Shown piece by piece: positions 33,145 through 44,944 of a stretch of DNA of 64,000 nt. The notes beneath the pieces are model-generated. The model searched no databases. It had not been told where the DNA came from and was given only the letters and a program-made list of their open reading frames with translations. The position numbers and the translations under genes are program-made. Source of the DNA: Brachionus plicatilis. Taxonomy: Eukaryota > Rotifera > Eurotatoria > Ploima > Brachionidae. Every line of letters starts with the position of its first letter. Position 1 is the stretch's first letter. Location of the stretch: NCBI GenBank assembly GCA_010279815.1, contig QEOQ01000114.1, positions 574,255 through 638,254 of the forward strand. The letters run 5' to 3'.

Positions 33145-36100
33145 AAAACTTGTTTAATTTATAAAAATCTATTCCTTTTTTTCCTTATTTTCTTTTCGCT
33201 TTCTTTTTTTTTTTGCTAAAGTATAAGGAATTTTTTGAAAAGATTTTTAAAAAAATTAATTAACTCATCGGTGAAAATACCTGAAAATGGATGAAATATC
33301 TAAAAAAGATATATTCTTTTTTTTATGAATTTTTTTAGTATAAATAAAAATCAACTAAATAGAGTAACTTTTTTGATTTTTCCTTTTCTAAAATTTAATA
33401 AAAATTTAAAATTTACAGTTAAAGATTGACAATTAAATGTCTCTCGAAATTTAATGAATTCATTTTCCAGACAATTTAACTACAAGTCATTTAAAGATGT
33501 TCTGTTGGCCTTTTCTAATCTACAGGAAGATAAAACTTACCAACATGTTTGGTTCCATTTAATAATACTCTTTATGTACTCGTCAAACTTTTTTTGAGCA
33601 ATTTGAAAGAATTTAAAATTTTGAATATTCCCAAATCGACTTATTGGTAATAATTTCGAATGCTGCCGACTAAATATAAATAAAGTCCAAATTTATTTAT
33701 TTTTTTTTAAATATTTTGGAATGAAATGCAGGCATGTTTGAAATTGATATTTATTCTCCTTTAAAAAACAATATTATAAGAAAAATTTAAATTAGATAAA
33801 AAAATAGCTTACTTTAATTTTTAGATTCAGGTTTTAAGTTGTTCGATAATGCACTTTAAAAAATAACTTTGTAGTGGACTTTAATCAGTGACGGAAAATT
33901 CAAAATTTGTTTGATAAGACTTTTTTTTGGATTTGTTGCCAATTTGAAATTCAAATAAAATAATATCTAAATTTTCTAAATTAAATTAAAAAAATTTTTT
34001 GAAATTTTTTTTGAAATAAAATTGAAGAAAATATCTAATTTTTTAAAAATGCAATACCAGATATTTTTAAAAATTATTCTATGTTTTTCCAGATTGGCTT
34101 TTGAATTGTCAGAAAAAAATTAATTTAATTTAATTTATTTCTATAAACTTTTCCCATTTTATTTATAAATAAAAAAAATTTCATTTAGTCACTTACTTTT
34201 TGTATTAAAAAAAATTGGTACTTAATTGGTATTTTATCTTTAATTTTTATCCTTGCCTTCTTTTAATAAAAAAAAATTAAAAAACTTCAAATATTATTCA
34301 ATTAGAAATTTTTTTAATATATTTGAATAAAATTTATTGATGAAATCTCAATTCTAATTGAAAAAAAAAATTAAAATTAGACTTGAATTTATGAATTTGA
34401 AAAAAAAGTATGAAACTTGGATCACGATTCATTGCAATAAATCAATGGCTGATTATTCTGATCAAAACATTTAATACCAATTTTTGAAGAAATTAATTGC
34501 AAAAAATATTAATTTCCAAGTTCACTAAGGCTTATGGAATTTTAGTATAAACTAATTCATTTTTAGATTAAATCTAGAATCGAGTCGATCTCGAAATTAA
34601 CTCTTAAGAAAAATGAAAAAGAAATCGTTTGCTCAATATGAAGATAATTAATTACTAGAGAAAATAACTTGTGTTTATGTTATTTTATCCAATATAAACT
34701 ACCTTTAGCAAAGTTTTTTTTTATTGATAACAAAAATTGAATATAATTTTCTTTTGTAAAATTCTTTAACCTAATTGCAAATAATAAATCTAAATTATTA
34801 GTAGACAATTAAGTCATTTGGGCAGCTTTTCAGGCACTGTTTATTCAATAAATTAAAAAGAATTTTTTTTCCTCTCTATTAACTCAAATGAGGTTTTTTT
34901 ACGCCTCATTTCCCATCAAAAAAAGCAAGGTTAAATTAAATTCTTTGTTTATTTGTCTATGATTTATTTAATTATTCTCGAAATTGTTAAAAAAACAATT
35001 GTTCAACTATCCATATTCAATTTTAAGCTTTAACAATAAAAAAACATGTTTGTTGAAGTATTTTACCAAAAGTTTTACCGATTAATATCAGGGTACATGA
35101 CACTCAGATTGATTATGGATAGACTAACATTTTGAATATCAATATGGCAAGCTATTGATACTAATTTTTAAAAAGAAATAAGATTTATTAAATAAAAAAT
35201 TGTGCCCAATTTAATTATTATATTAATGTTTATTTTGAAGTTTTTTATTTTTAATCTTTGAATTTTATTTCGCTTTTTTCTACTATTCTTGCATTATTTG
35301 TTTTTCTTATCAAGTTAAATTTGGCAATTTCAGTAAAAATAAAGGTGTCCCAAATTTTTATTATTAGAATTATTAGAATTTGTTTAAAATTCAAATTGGA
35401 GGTTTTTTAGAGTGAAAAATTTGATCTTAAACACAAAAATACTTTGCGGAACAAAAAAAAGGAGACCCAGAGCTCGACTCTCTAAACAGATGGTTAAAAA
35501 TAGATAGGCTGTTGATGAAATATTGATTTTTTTTTAATTTTAATGAAAATTTACGTGAAATTGATCAAGAATTTTTAAATTTTGATCGTATACAAAATAG
35601 AAAAAAATAGAAGAATGTACTTATTTAAAGAAATCGTCTCTAAAAAGGTCGGTCAGATTTTTTTTACTAGATAAACAAGAGAATATTTTGAATATAATTA
35701 GGTAAGCTTTTTGCAGGATGTTTATCTTAAGGTCAGAATTTTTGCACCTTTTTAATAAAACTAAAATATTAAAATTTGTAAAATCAAATATTTTAGGTTT
35801 TAAACCTTATTATTTCCAAGGAGGCAATTTTTTAAAAGTAATGAAATTATATTTATTTTACTACTCAAAAAAAATCTATCATCGCTAACAGGAGCTCTTT
35901 ATTCTATCTACATCAGATTTTTTTAGAAATAAAAATTTATTTTCAGTTATTTTTTTAAATTTTAAAATTATCTGAATTAATTCATCAAGTTATTTTAATA
36001 TTAAATGCGAGTTTAATGATTATTTATGCTTTTGGTCTCAGTGTCGAATGGCATTTATAAAAACTAAGAAAACTCGACTTTCTGATAAAGTTTTTTTCGA

Positions 36101-37937
36101 CGGAATCTTGCTTATTCATGTCTAAAAATTCCCTTTTTTGATAATCTTATCATTCTAATTTTTCATGCACCATTTAATGAAAGTGCATTTTTGATGATTC
36201 TTCAGACTTTCTCGATCGATTTTTCTAGCTAAAAATCGTTCATAAAGCAAACCGTCACCTATCTTTATTAGCAAAAGTACAAACTTTAATATACTAAAGA
36301 AGTAAGGAAAAGAAAAATTAATTCTATCGAGATATTAAGCTCGAAAGTTGAGATTTTTTTCAATTTCGTCCAATTCTTGAAAGTAAATATCTTCTTAAGA
36401 TAGAAAAAACCAAAACTTAAAATTTTTTTCGTAAATAAACTCATGGAATTCTTCTTTCAAAATAAATAATTAAAATCTTTTTAATAATATTTTGTACCAA
36501 GCATACTTTTCAGATGAATTTTTCGAGATTTGCCAGAACTAGAAAATCAAACCAAAATCGTTACCTCAAACTTAAAAATTTAAAATATACGCTAAAAAAT
36601 AGGATAGGTACGCAATTTTAAAGAAAAAATCGTTTGGCTAATTTCTTAACTAGATTTTATCATTTTGGGTTCCATAAAAATCAAATAAATCTAGAAATAA
36701 AAAAAAAGCTAGAATTATATAGATTCCTTTGTATGTTATTTATTCAAGATTTGATTTTAGGAAAAAAAAATTCGATTGAAGTCAACAAAGTACAAGTCCG
36801 GACTTAAAAAATTAAAAAATTTGATTTAGACTTTTAAAAAAAAAAATAAAAGTTTTTGGTACGCAATTCTGTCGTCCCTATGTTCAATTTCAATACAAAT
36901 GTCCAAGATCAATCAATGTAAATTTATTTTCAACAAGCTCTTATTGAAAATATCAAGTGGATAAAGCATTAGCATGTATTGAAAATCTGCCAGCATCAAA
37001 AAAGTAGAAGACGTCCAAAAACAACAATTAATAATGATAATAATTGAAAAATAAATAAATAAAACATAATATATGAAATATTATTTTTTTGCATAGTGTA
37101 ATAATTTTTATTAAATGATTATTATTTTGTACTAAAAAAAATAAAAACCACTATAAATCAACCATATTCTAAAAATTTACAGTTTTTTCTACAATAAAAA
37201 ATTTATTTTTTTTAAATGAGTTAAACTGTCGCTCAAATAGTCAGTTAACTGTATCTTTTTTTAACAATTTTAAGTTATAGCTTGAAAAATTAAATAAGCA
37301 CAAAAGCGGAAAATCATATTTTAAATCTTTAGTTGTATTACTTAGGGGATTTTTGATCTAAGCATAGAAATGTTTTATCAACTTTTTTCAGCAATAAAGG
37401 CTTATTTTAAATCAATTAAGTTAAAGATAATATTAAATTACAGATTTTTTAATTTTTAGAGACAAAAAAGACTAAGGTCGATAATATAATATTTTAATTG
37501 ATAAGAAATCACTGACCCACTGAATGAGTGACCTTTTTACATAAAAAGCCTGTTTTTTCTTTTTTCCATTAATCTATTTTTTTTTCAGTCCTGAGGAACC
37601 TACCACTCTAAATGATTTTAAAATTATCCAGTGGTTTTACTTTTTATTTTTTATTTAGCTTAAAATACATATCAAAATTAATATTTTTTTCTTAAATAAA
37701 AAATTTTTTTAATAAAAAAAAAGAAATAAAATTTATTGATGTTTTCTATTTTCTACACTTAATAATTAGTTTGAGTTATTCCATTTGAAAAAAAAAATTC
37801 TTAAAATGTTTTTTTTTTCCACTTAAAAAAAAAACAAAATGAAAAAAAGTACCTAAATCGCTTAGTATGATTTGATTTTCCCAAGAAGTTATTGCTGTTC
37901 CTTTAACTACATTCAAATTTTCTTGAGTCATTTTTTA

Positions 37938-38275
37938 TTATTTTAAATTTAAAGGTGAATTATTATAAAACAGACATTTAAATGAAAATGTAATCATTCT
38001 TTTAAATATTCTATGTTGAAACGAATTAAGACCATACTTTTCTAAAAATTTGTTTATTTCACAAAAGTTATTTGCTTTAAACTTTAAATTTAAAAGTTTC
38101 TTATTTACTGTTATTGATTTGCTACAAACCATTTTTTTTAAATTAAGATCTTGATCAATTTTAAAGCCCAATAAACAAACTCAACAACAAGTATATCAAT
38201 ACTGCCAATTTTAATCTTTTCCGGATAGATTGCCTTTTTCTTAGAAAAAATCATAAAAATTTTTTTAGACCAGTT
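37938..38275 (-). pseudogene. LINE reverse-transcriptase relic
   Basis: The minus strand reads INWSKKIFMIFSKKKAIYPE, then KIKIGSIDILVV, a frameshift, LLGFKIDQDLNLKK and later YGLNSFQHRIFKRMITFSF before a stop. Known: W-S-K-T-x-x-M-x-F-S-K-K, K-I-x-I-G, L-G-x-x-I-D-x-x-L-N and S-F-x-H-R-I are landmarks of the C-terminal half of LINE reverse transcriptases. The stretch between K-L-L-x-L-K and N-K-F-L-x-x-Y-G is shortened. It fills the spacer (37889-38308) between the two segmental duplicates. Confidence 0.75.
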
Positions 38276-38384
38276 TATGTCTATCATATTAAAATTACAT
38301 CAATCATTTAATGATAAAAAAGAACAAAAACAAAAATAATTTTTCTTACATACGACGATTTATTAATATTTTCAAATAAAATAC

Positions 38385-38417
38385 GACCGGTTTCGTAGAC
38401 CTATGTCTCTTCTTCAG
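38385..38417 (-). ncRNA. Hammerhead-ribozyme-like core, second copy (weak)
   Basis: Same core as at 31293-31325, within the diverged part of the duplication. All core bases are unchanged between the copies although nearby bases differ. Confidence 0.3.
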
Positions 38418-39131
38418 GCTAAAAATTTAATAATTTCAAATAATTAAAATTAAAACAGAAATAATAAATAAATAAATTAATATTTAGAAAATTCAAAGAA
38501 AAATTGAAAAGTTTAAAATATAACATATCTAAAAGATCTAAAATAGTTCAAATGTAAATTTTTAGAAGACAATGCGTCTCAAAAAAGCCTCGAAGATATT
38601 TTAATTGTAAATTATAAATCGAAATCGATCTAAAAACAAAGCGGAACAAATCAAAAGTTAACGATAAGTTATGACACTATAAGCATTAAAGGTAATCCAA
38701 GATAAAGATATTTTGTTTGAGGATACATTTAGAGGGGAAAAAAAACCTAAAATTATGTGAGAAAGACTATCTAATAATCACGTAATAATGAAGATCAGAT
38801 CTAAAATTTTTGAAAATTAAATTAAAAATAAAAAGAGAATTTAAAAATTTTATCAATAAAATTAATTTTAAATGTAGCTTTCTTATTGTCAATTTAAAAA
38901 ATTCACTCTATCTAAAATTGATCAAATTTTTTAAGAAAAATCGCGGATTAAATTGATATGTTGTCTAATGAAAAATTTTTTTTTACTTCAAGAGTTACGC
39001 CAGTCTTGACGATAATATATATATAAATAATAAAAATAAAAAAGAGAAATATAAAGATAAATTAAAATAAATTAAAAAAAATTATTAATTATCAGTATTA
39101 AGATTGAAAGTTGAAAAATGATTCAATGAGA

Positions 39132-39133
<2 letters not shown>

Positions 39134-39179
<46 letters not shown>

Positions 39180-39237
39180 TAAGCTACGGCAAGCATGCTT
39201 GCGGAGACGTCTTACTAGGAAGACATCTATGGTAGCT
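39134..39237 (-). mobile_element. Small structured retroposon-like insert with (ATT)n tail
   Basis: Present in copy 2 and absent at the matching place in copy 1 (near 32028). On the minus strand, AGCTACC...GTAGCT (39237-39182) closes two hairpins, GTCTT/AAGAC (39223-39208) and the palindrome GCAAGCATGCTTGC (39202-39189). This makes a three-way-junction fold of about 56 nt, followed by an (ATT)n tail of about 14 units. A 3' fold with a simple tail matches the other LINE/SINE-type tails in the window. Too short to encode anything. Confidence 0.55.
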
Positions 39238-42200
39238 AAATAGATCCATTTCATTTGTTTTCAGTACCTCAAAAATGAAATTCTAAGAGTCTGTTTCTGA
39301 AGGATACGGATCCAACTTACTAGGTACAAGATAAAATTTTTACTAGTTCAGGACCAGTTATCACGGAGAATACATTTAACCTTAGTTAGGACATTCTTTC
39401 TTTAATGATTTCTAGATAGTTTTATTTAGATTCACAAATTCCAATTATGGATGCTTTTTTATCTTAAAATTTGATTTTCAAATTTTTTTAAAAATAATGT
39501 GACGCTACATAAGAATATTTTTTTATCTTGTTTAAATTTTGAATTGCCTACTAAAATTGGAATTTTCTTAATAATAGCTGATTAACATTTTTTTGCTTGT
39601 AATTTGAGTGCGAATTTTTATAATTTGCTATAAACATACTATTAATTTTTTTATCTTTTTTGCTACATATTTCCTTTTGAGGCTTAATTTAATTAAAAAA
39701 ATAAATAAAAAGTCAAAATTAAAAGCTCAATATCTGTATTTCTCTAGTAAAAATATAAAAATTTAATATATTTTAATTTTAGAATATAGTTGTGAAAAAG
39801 TGGCTAAATTTTAATAAAATTTTTAATTTCAATTTTTTTTCTCAAAAGTGTGGATTTTATTTACTTAAAAATTTTTATAGTTAATCTATCGATCAAGTAT
39901 TTTCGTTTCAACTAGGTAGATGATCCAGATAAATTTGTCGAGCTAATTAGTTGACGATTATCTATAAAAAAATTTGTGTTGAATTTTTAAAATATATTCA
40001 AAATTTTAATCTTTTAAACTTGTTTAATTTATAAAATTCGATTCCTTTTTTTCCTTCTTTTCTTTTCGCTTTCTTTTTTTAGCTAAAGAATAAGGATATT
40101 TTTGAAAAGATTTTAAAAAAAATTAATTAACTCATCGGTGAAAATACCTGAAAATGGATGAAATATCTTAAAAAGATAAATTCTTTTTTATGAATTTTTT
40201 TAGTATAAATAAAAATCAACTAAATAGAGTGACTTTTTTGATTTTTCCTTTTCTAAAATTTAATATAAAATTAAAATTTACAGTTAAAGATTGACAATTA
40301 AATGTCTCTTGAAATTTAATGAATTCATTTTCCAGACAATTTAACAACAAGTCATTTAAAGACATTCTGTTGGCCTTTTCTAATCTACAGGAAGATAAAA
40401 CTTACCAACATGTTTGGTTCCATTTATTAATACTCTTTATGTACTCGTCAAACTTTTTTTGAACAATTTGAATGAATTTAAAAGTTTGAATATTCCAAGA
40501 TCGACTTATTGGTAATAATTTCGAATGCTGCCGACTAAATATAAATAAAGAAAGTCCAGATTTATTTTTTTTTTTAAATATTTTTGAATGAAATGCAAGC
40601 TTGTTTGAAATTGATATCTATTCTCCTTTAAAAAACAATATTATAAGAAAAATTTAAATTAGATAAAAATAATAGCTTACTTTAATTTTTAGATTCAGGT
40701 TTTAAGTTGTTCGATAATGCACTTAAAAAATAACTTTGTAGTGGACTTTAATCAGTGACGGAAAATTCAAAATTTGTTTGATAAGACTTTTTTTTGGATT
40801 TGTTGCCAATTTGAAATTCAAATAAAATAATATCTAAATTTTCTAAATTAAATTAAAAAAATTTTTTGAAATTTTTTTTGAAATAAAATTGAAGAAAATA
40901 TCTAATTTTTTAAAAATGCAATACCAGATATTTTTAAAAATTATTCTATGTTTTTCCAGATTGGCTTTTGAATTGTCAGAAAAAAATTAATTTAATTTAA
41001 TTTATTTCTATAAACTTTTCCCATTTTATTTATAAATAAAAAAAATTTCATTTAGTCACTTACTTTTTGTATTAAAAAAAATTGGTACTTAATTGGTATT
41101 TTATCTTTAATTTTTATCCTTGCCTTCTTTTAATAAAAAAAAATTAAAAAACTTCAAATATTATTCAATTAGAAATTTTTTTAATATATTTGAATAAAAT
41201 TTATTGATGAAATCTCAATTCTAATTGAAAAAAAAAATTAAAATTAGACTTGAATTTATGAATTTGAAAAAAAAGTATGAAACTTGGATCACGATTCATT
41301 GCAATAAATCAATGGCTGATTATTCTGATCAAAACATTTAATACCAATTTTTGAAGAAATTAATTGCAAAAAATATTAATTTCCAAGTTCACTAAGGCTT
41401 ATGGAATTTTAGTATAAACTAATTCATTTTTAGATTAAATCTAGAATCGAGTCGATCTCGAAATTAACTCTTAAGAAAAATGAAAAAGAAATCGTTTGCT
41501 CAATATGAAGATAATTAATTACTAGAGAAAATAACTTGTGTTTATGTTATTTTATCCAATATAAACTACCTTTAGCAAAGTTTTTTTTTATTGATAACAA
41601 AAATTGAATATAATTTTCTTTTGTAAAATTCTTTAACCTAATTGCAAATAATAAATCTAAATTATTAGTAGACAATTAAGTCATTTGGGCAGCTTTTCAG
41701 GCACTGTTTATTCAATAAATTAAAAAGAATTTTTTTTCCTCTCTATTAACTCAAATGAGGTTTTTTTACGCCTCATTTCCCATCAAAAAAAGCAAGGTTA
41801 AATTAAATTCTTTGTTTATTTGTCTATGATTTATTTAATTATTCTCGAAATTGTTAAAAAAACAATTGTTCAACTATCCATATTCAATTTTAAGCTTTAA
41901 CAATAAAAAAACATGTTTGTTGAAGTATTTTACCAAAAGTTTTACCGATTAATATCAGGGTACATGACACTCAGATTGATTATGGATAGACTAACATTTT
42001 GAATATCAATATGGCAAGCTATTGATACTAATTTTTAAAAAGAAATAAGATTTATTAAATAAAAAATTGTGCCCAATTTAATTATTATATTAATGTTTAT
42101 TTTGAAGTTTTTTATTTTTAATCTTTGAATTTTATTTCGCTTTTTTCTACTATTCTTGCATTATTTGTTTTTCTTATCAAGTTAAATTTGGCAATTTCAG

Positions 42201-44738
42201 TAAAAATAAAGGTGTCCCAAATTTTTATTATTAGAATTATTAGAATTTGTTTAAAATTCAAATTGGAGGTTTTTTAGAGTGAAAAATTTGATCTTAAACA
42301 CAAAAATACTTTGCGGAACAAAAAAAAGGAGACCCAGAGCTCGACTCTCTAAACAGATGGTTAAAAATAGATAGGCTGTTGATGAAATATTGATTTTTTT
42401 TTAATTTTAATGAAAATTTACGTGAAATTGATCAAGAATTTTTAAATTTTGATCGTATACAAAATAGAAAAAAATAGAAGAATGTACTTATTTAAAGAAA
42501 TCGTCTCTAAAAAGGTCGGTCAGATTTTTTTTACTAGATAAACAAGAGAATATTTTGAATATAATTAGGTAAGCTTTTTGCAGGATGTTTATCTTAAGGT
42601 CAGAATTTTTGCACCTTTTTAATAAAACTAAAATATTAAAATTTGTAAAATCAAATATTTTAGGTTTTAAACCTTATTATTTCCAAGGAGGCAATTTTTT
42701 AAAAGTAATGAAATTATATTTATTTTACTACTCAAAAAAAATCTATCATCGCTAACAGGAGCTCTTTATTCTATCTACATCAGATTTTTTTAGAAATAAA
42801 AATTTATTTTCAGTTATTTTTTTAAATTTTAAAATTATCTGAATTAATTCATCAAGTTATTTTAATATTAAATGCGAGTTTAATGATTATTTATGCTTTT
42901 GGTCTCAGTGTCGAATGGCATTTATAAAAACTAAGAAAACTCGACTTTCTGATAAAGTTTTTTTCGACGGAATCTTGCTTATTCATGTCTAAAAATTCCC
43001 TTTTTTGATAATCTTATCATTCTAATTTTTCATGCACCATTTAATGAAAGTGCATTTTTGATGATTCTTCAGACTTTCTCGATCGATTTTTCTAGCTAAA
43101 AATCGTTCATAAAGCAAACCGTCACCTATCTTTATTAGCAAAAGTACAAACTTTAATATACTAAAGAAGTAAGGAAAAGAAAAATTAATTCTATCGAGAT
43201 ATTAAGCTCGAAAGTTGAGATTTTTTTCAATTTCGTCCAATTCTTGAAAGTAAATATCTTCTTAAGATAGAAAAAACCAAAACTTAAAATTTTTTTCGTA
43301 AATAAACTCATGGAATTCTTCTTTCAAAATAAATAATTAAAATCTTTTTAATAATATTTTGTACCAAGCATACTTTTCAGATGAATTTTTCGAGATTTGC
43401 CAGAACTAGAAAATCAAACCAAAATCGTTACCTCAAACTTAAAAATTTAAAATATACGCTAAAAAATAGGATAGGTACGCAATTTTAAAGAAAAAATCGT
43501 TTGGCTAATTTCTTAACTAGATTTTATCATTTTGGGTTCCATAAAAATCAAATAAATCTAGAAATAAAAAAAAAGCTAGAATTATATAGATTCCTTTGTA
43601 TGTTATTTATTCAAGATTTGATTTTAGGAAAAAAAAATTCGATTGAAGTCAACAAAGTACAAGTCCGGACTTAAAAAATTAAAAAATTTGATTTAGACTT
43701 TTAAAAAAAAAAATAAAAGTTTTTGGTACGCAATTCTGTCGTCCCTATGTTCAATTTCAATACAAATGTCCAAGATCAATCAATGTAAATTTATTTTCAA
43801 CAAGCTCTTATTGAAAATATCAAGTGGATAAAGCATTAGCATGTATTGAAAATCTGCCAGCATCAAAAAAGTAGAAGACGTCCAAAAACAACAATTAATA
43901 ATGATAATAATTGAAAAATAAATAAATAAAACATAATATATGAAATATTATTTTTTTGCATAGTGTAATAATTTTTATTAAATGATTATTATTTTGTACT
44001 AAAAAAAATAAAAACCACTATAAATCAACCATATTCTAAAAATTTACAGTTTTTTCTACAATAAAAAATTTATTTTTTTTAAATGAGTTAAACTGTCGCT
44101 CAAATAGTCAGTTAACTGTATCTTTTTTTAACAATTTTAAGTTATAGCTTGAAAAATTAAATAAGCACAAAAGCGGAAAATCATATTTTAAATCTTTAGT
44201 TGTATTACTTAGGGGATTTTTGATCTAAGCATAGAAATGTTTTATCAACTTTTTTCAGCAATAAAGGCTTATTTTAAATCAATTAAGTTAAAGATAATAT
44301 TAAATTACAGATTTTTTAATTTTTAGAGACAAAAAAGACTAAGGTCGATAATATAATATTTTAATTGATAAGAAATCACTGACCCACTGAATGAGTGACC
44401 TTTTTACATAAAAAGCCTGTTTTTTCTTTTTTCCATTAATCTATTTTTTTTTCAGTCCTGAGGAACCTACCACTCTAAATGATTTTAAAATTATCCAGTG
44501 GTTTTACTTTTTATTTTTTATTTAGCTTAAAATACATATCAAAATTAATATTTTTTTCTTAAATAAAAAATTTTTTTAATAAAAAAAAAGAAATAAAATT
44601 TATTGATGTTTTCTATTTTCTACACTTAATAATTAGTTTGAGTTATTCCATTTGAAAAAAAAAATTCTTAAAATGTTTTTTTTTTCCACTTAAAAAAAAA
44701 ACAAAATGAAAAAAAGTACCTAAATCGCTTAGTATGAT

Positions 44739-44942
44739 TTGATTTTCCCAAGAAGACTATGCATGAGAAGCATCAAAACATATCAGAACTTGTACAAATT
44801 TCTGTTTAACAAAACAAACCCTGACCAAAAAAAAAAAAAATTCGAAAACAAATATATCAATCATAAGTTAAACTATTTTTTTTATTCAGTCTATAAACCC
44901 TTAAAAATCAACTTTATTACTAGGAGACCCAATGTCATTTAA
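44739..44942 (+). pseudogene. LINE-like ORF fragment (weak)
   Basis: A 67-codon frame begins in the last bases of duplicate copy 2. It reads KTYQNLYKFLFNKTNPDQ, then FENKYINHKLNYFFYSVYK, resembling the basic L-Y-K-x-F...Y-K-x-L/N linker between endonuclease and reverse transcriptase in LINEs. There are no catalytic motifs. A chance AT-rich frame is a real alternative. Confidence 0.25.
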
Positions 44943-44944
44943 CC

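Larger units (their letters stand above)
31217..37888 (+). repeat. Tandem segmental duplication, copy 1
   Basis: Direct duplicate of 38309-44755, beginning TAATGATAAAAAAGAAC and ending GATTTTCCCAAGAAG. From 33871 to 37888 the offset to copy 2 is constant (6867), and every line I compared was identical despite dozens of homopolymers. From 31217 to 33870 the copies differ by SNPs, small indels, a MITE present only here, and a structured insertion present only in copy 2. No gene is visible inside. A real recent duplication or an uncollapsed haplotype are both possible. Confidence 0.92.
38309..44755 (+). repeat. Tandem segmental duplication, copy 2
   Basis: Second copy of 31217-37888. It lacks the 346-bp MITE and has an extra (AAT)n plus structured insertion at 39134-39248. 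Its right 4.0 kb (40738-44755) aligns to copy 1 without gaps. It ends at GATTTTCCCAAGAAG, after which the sequences part: copy 1 continues into the LINE relic, copy 2 into a different LINE-like frame. Confidence 0.92.

Noticed and set aside
31217..44755. Duplicate copies as long terminal repeats of a giant retroelement
   Set aside because: Copies are about 6.5 kb with only a 420-bp LINE relic between them, lack TG...CA ends and PBS/PPT, and have no flanking target duplication.
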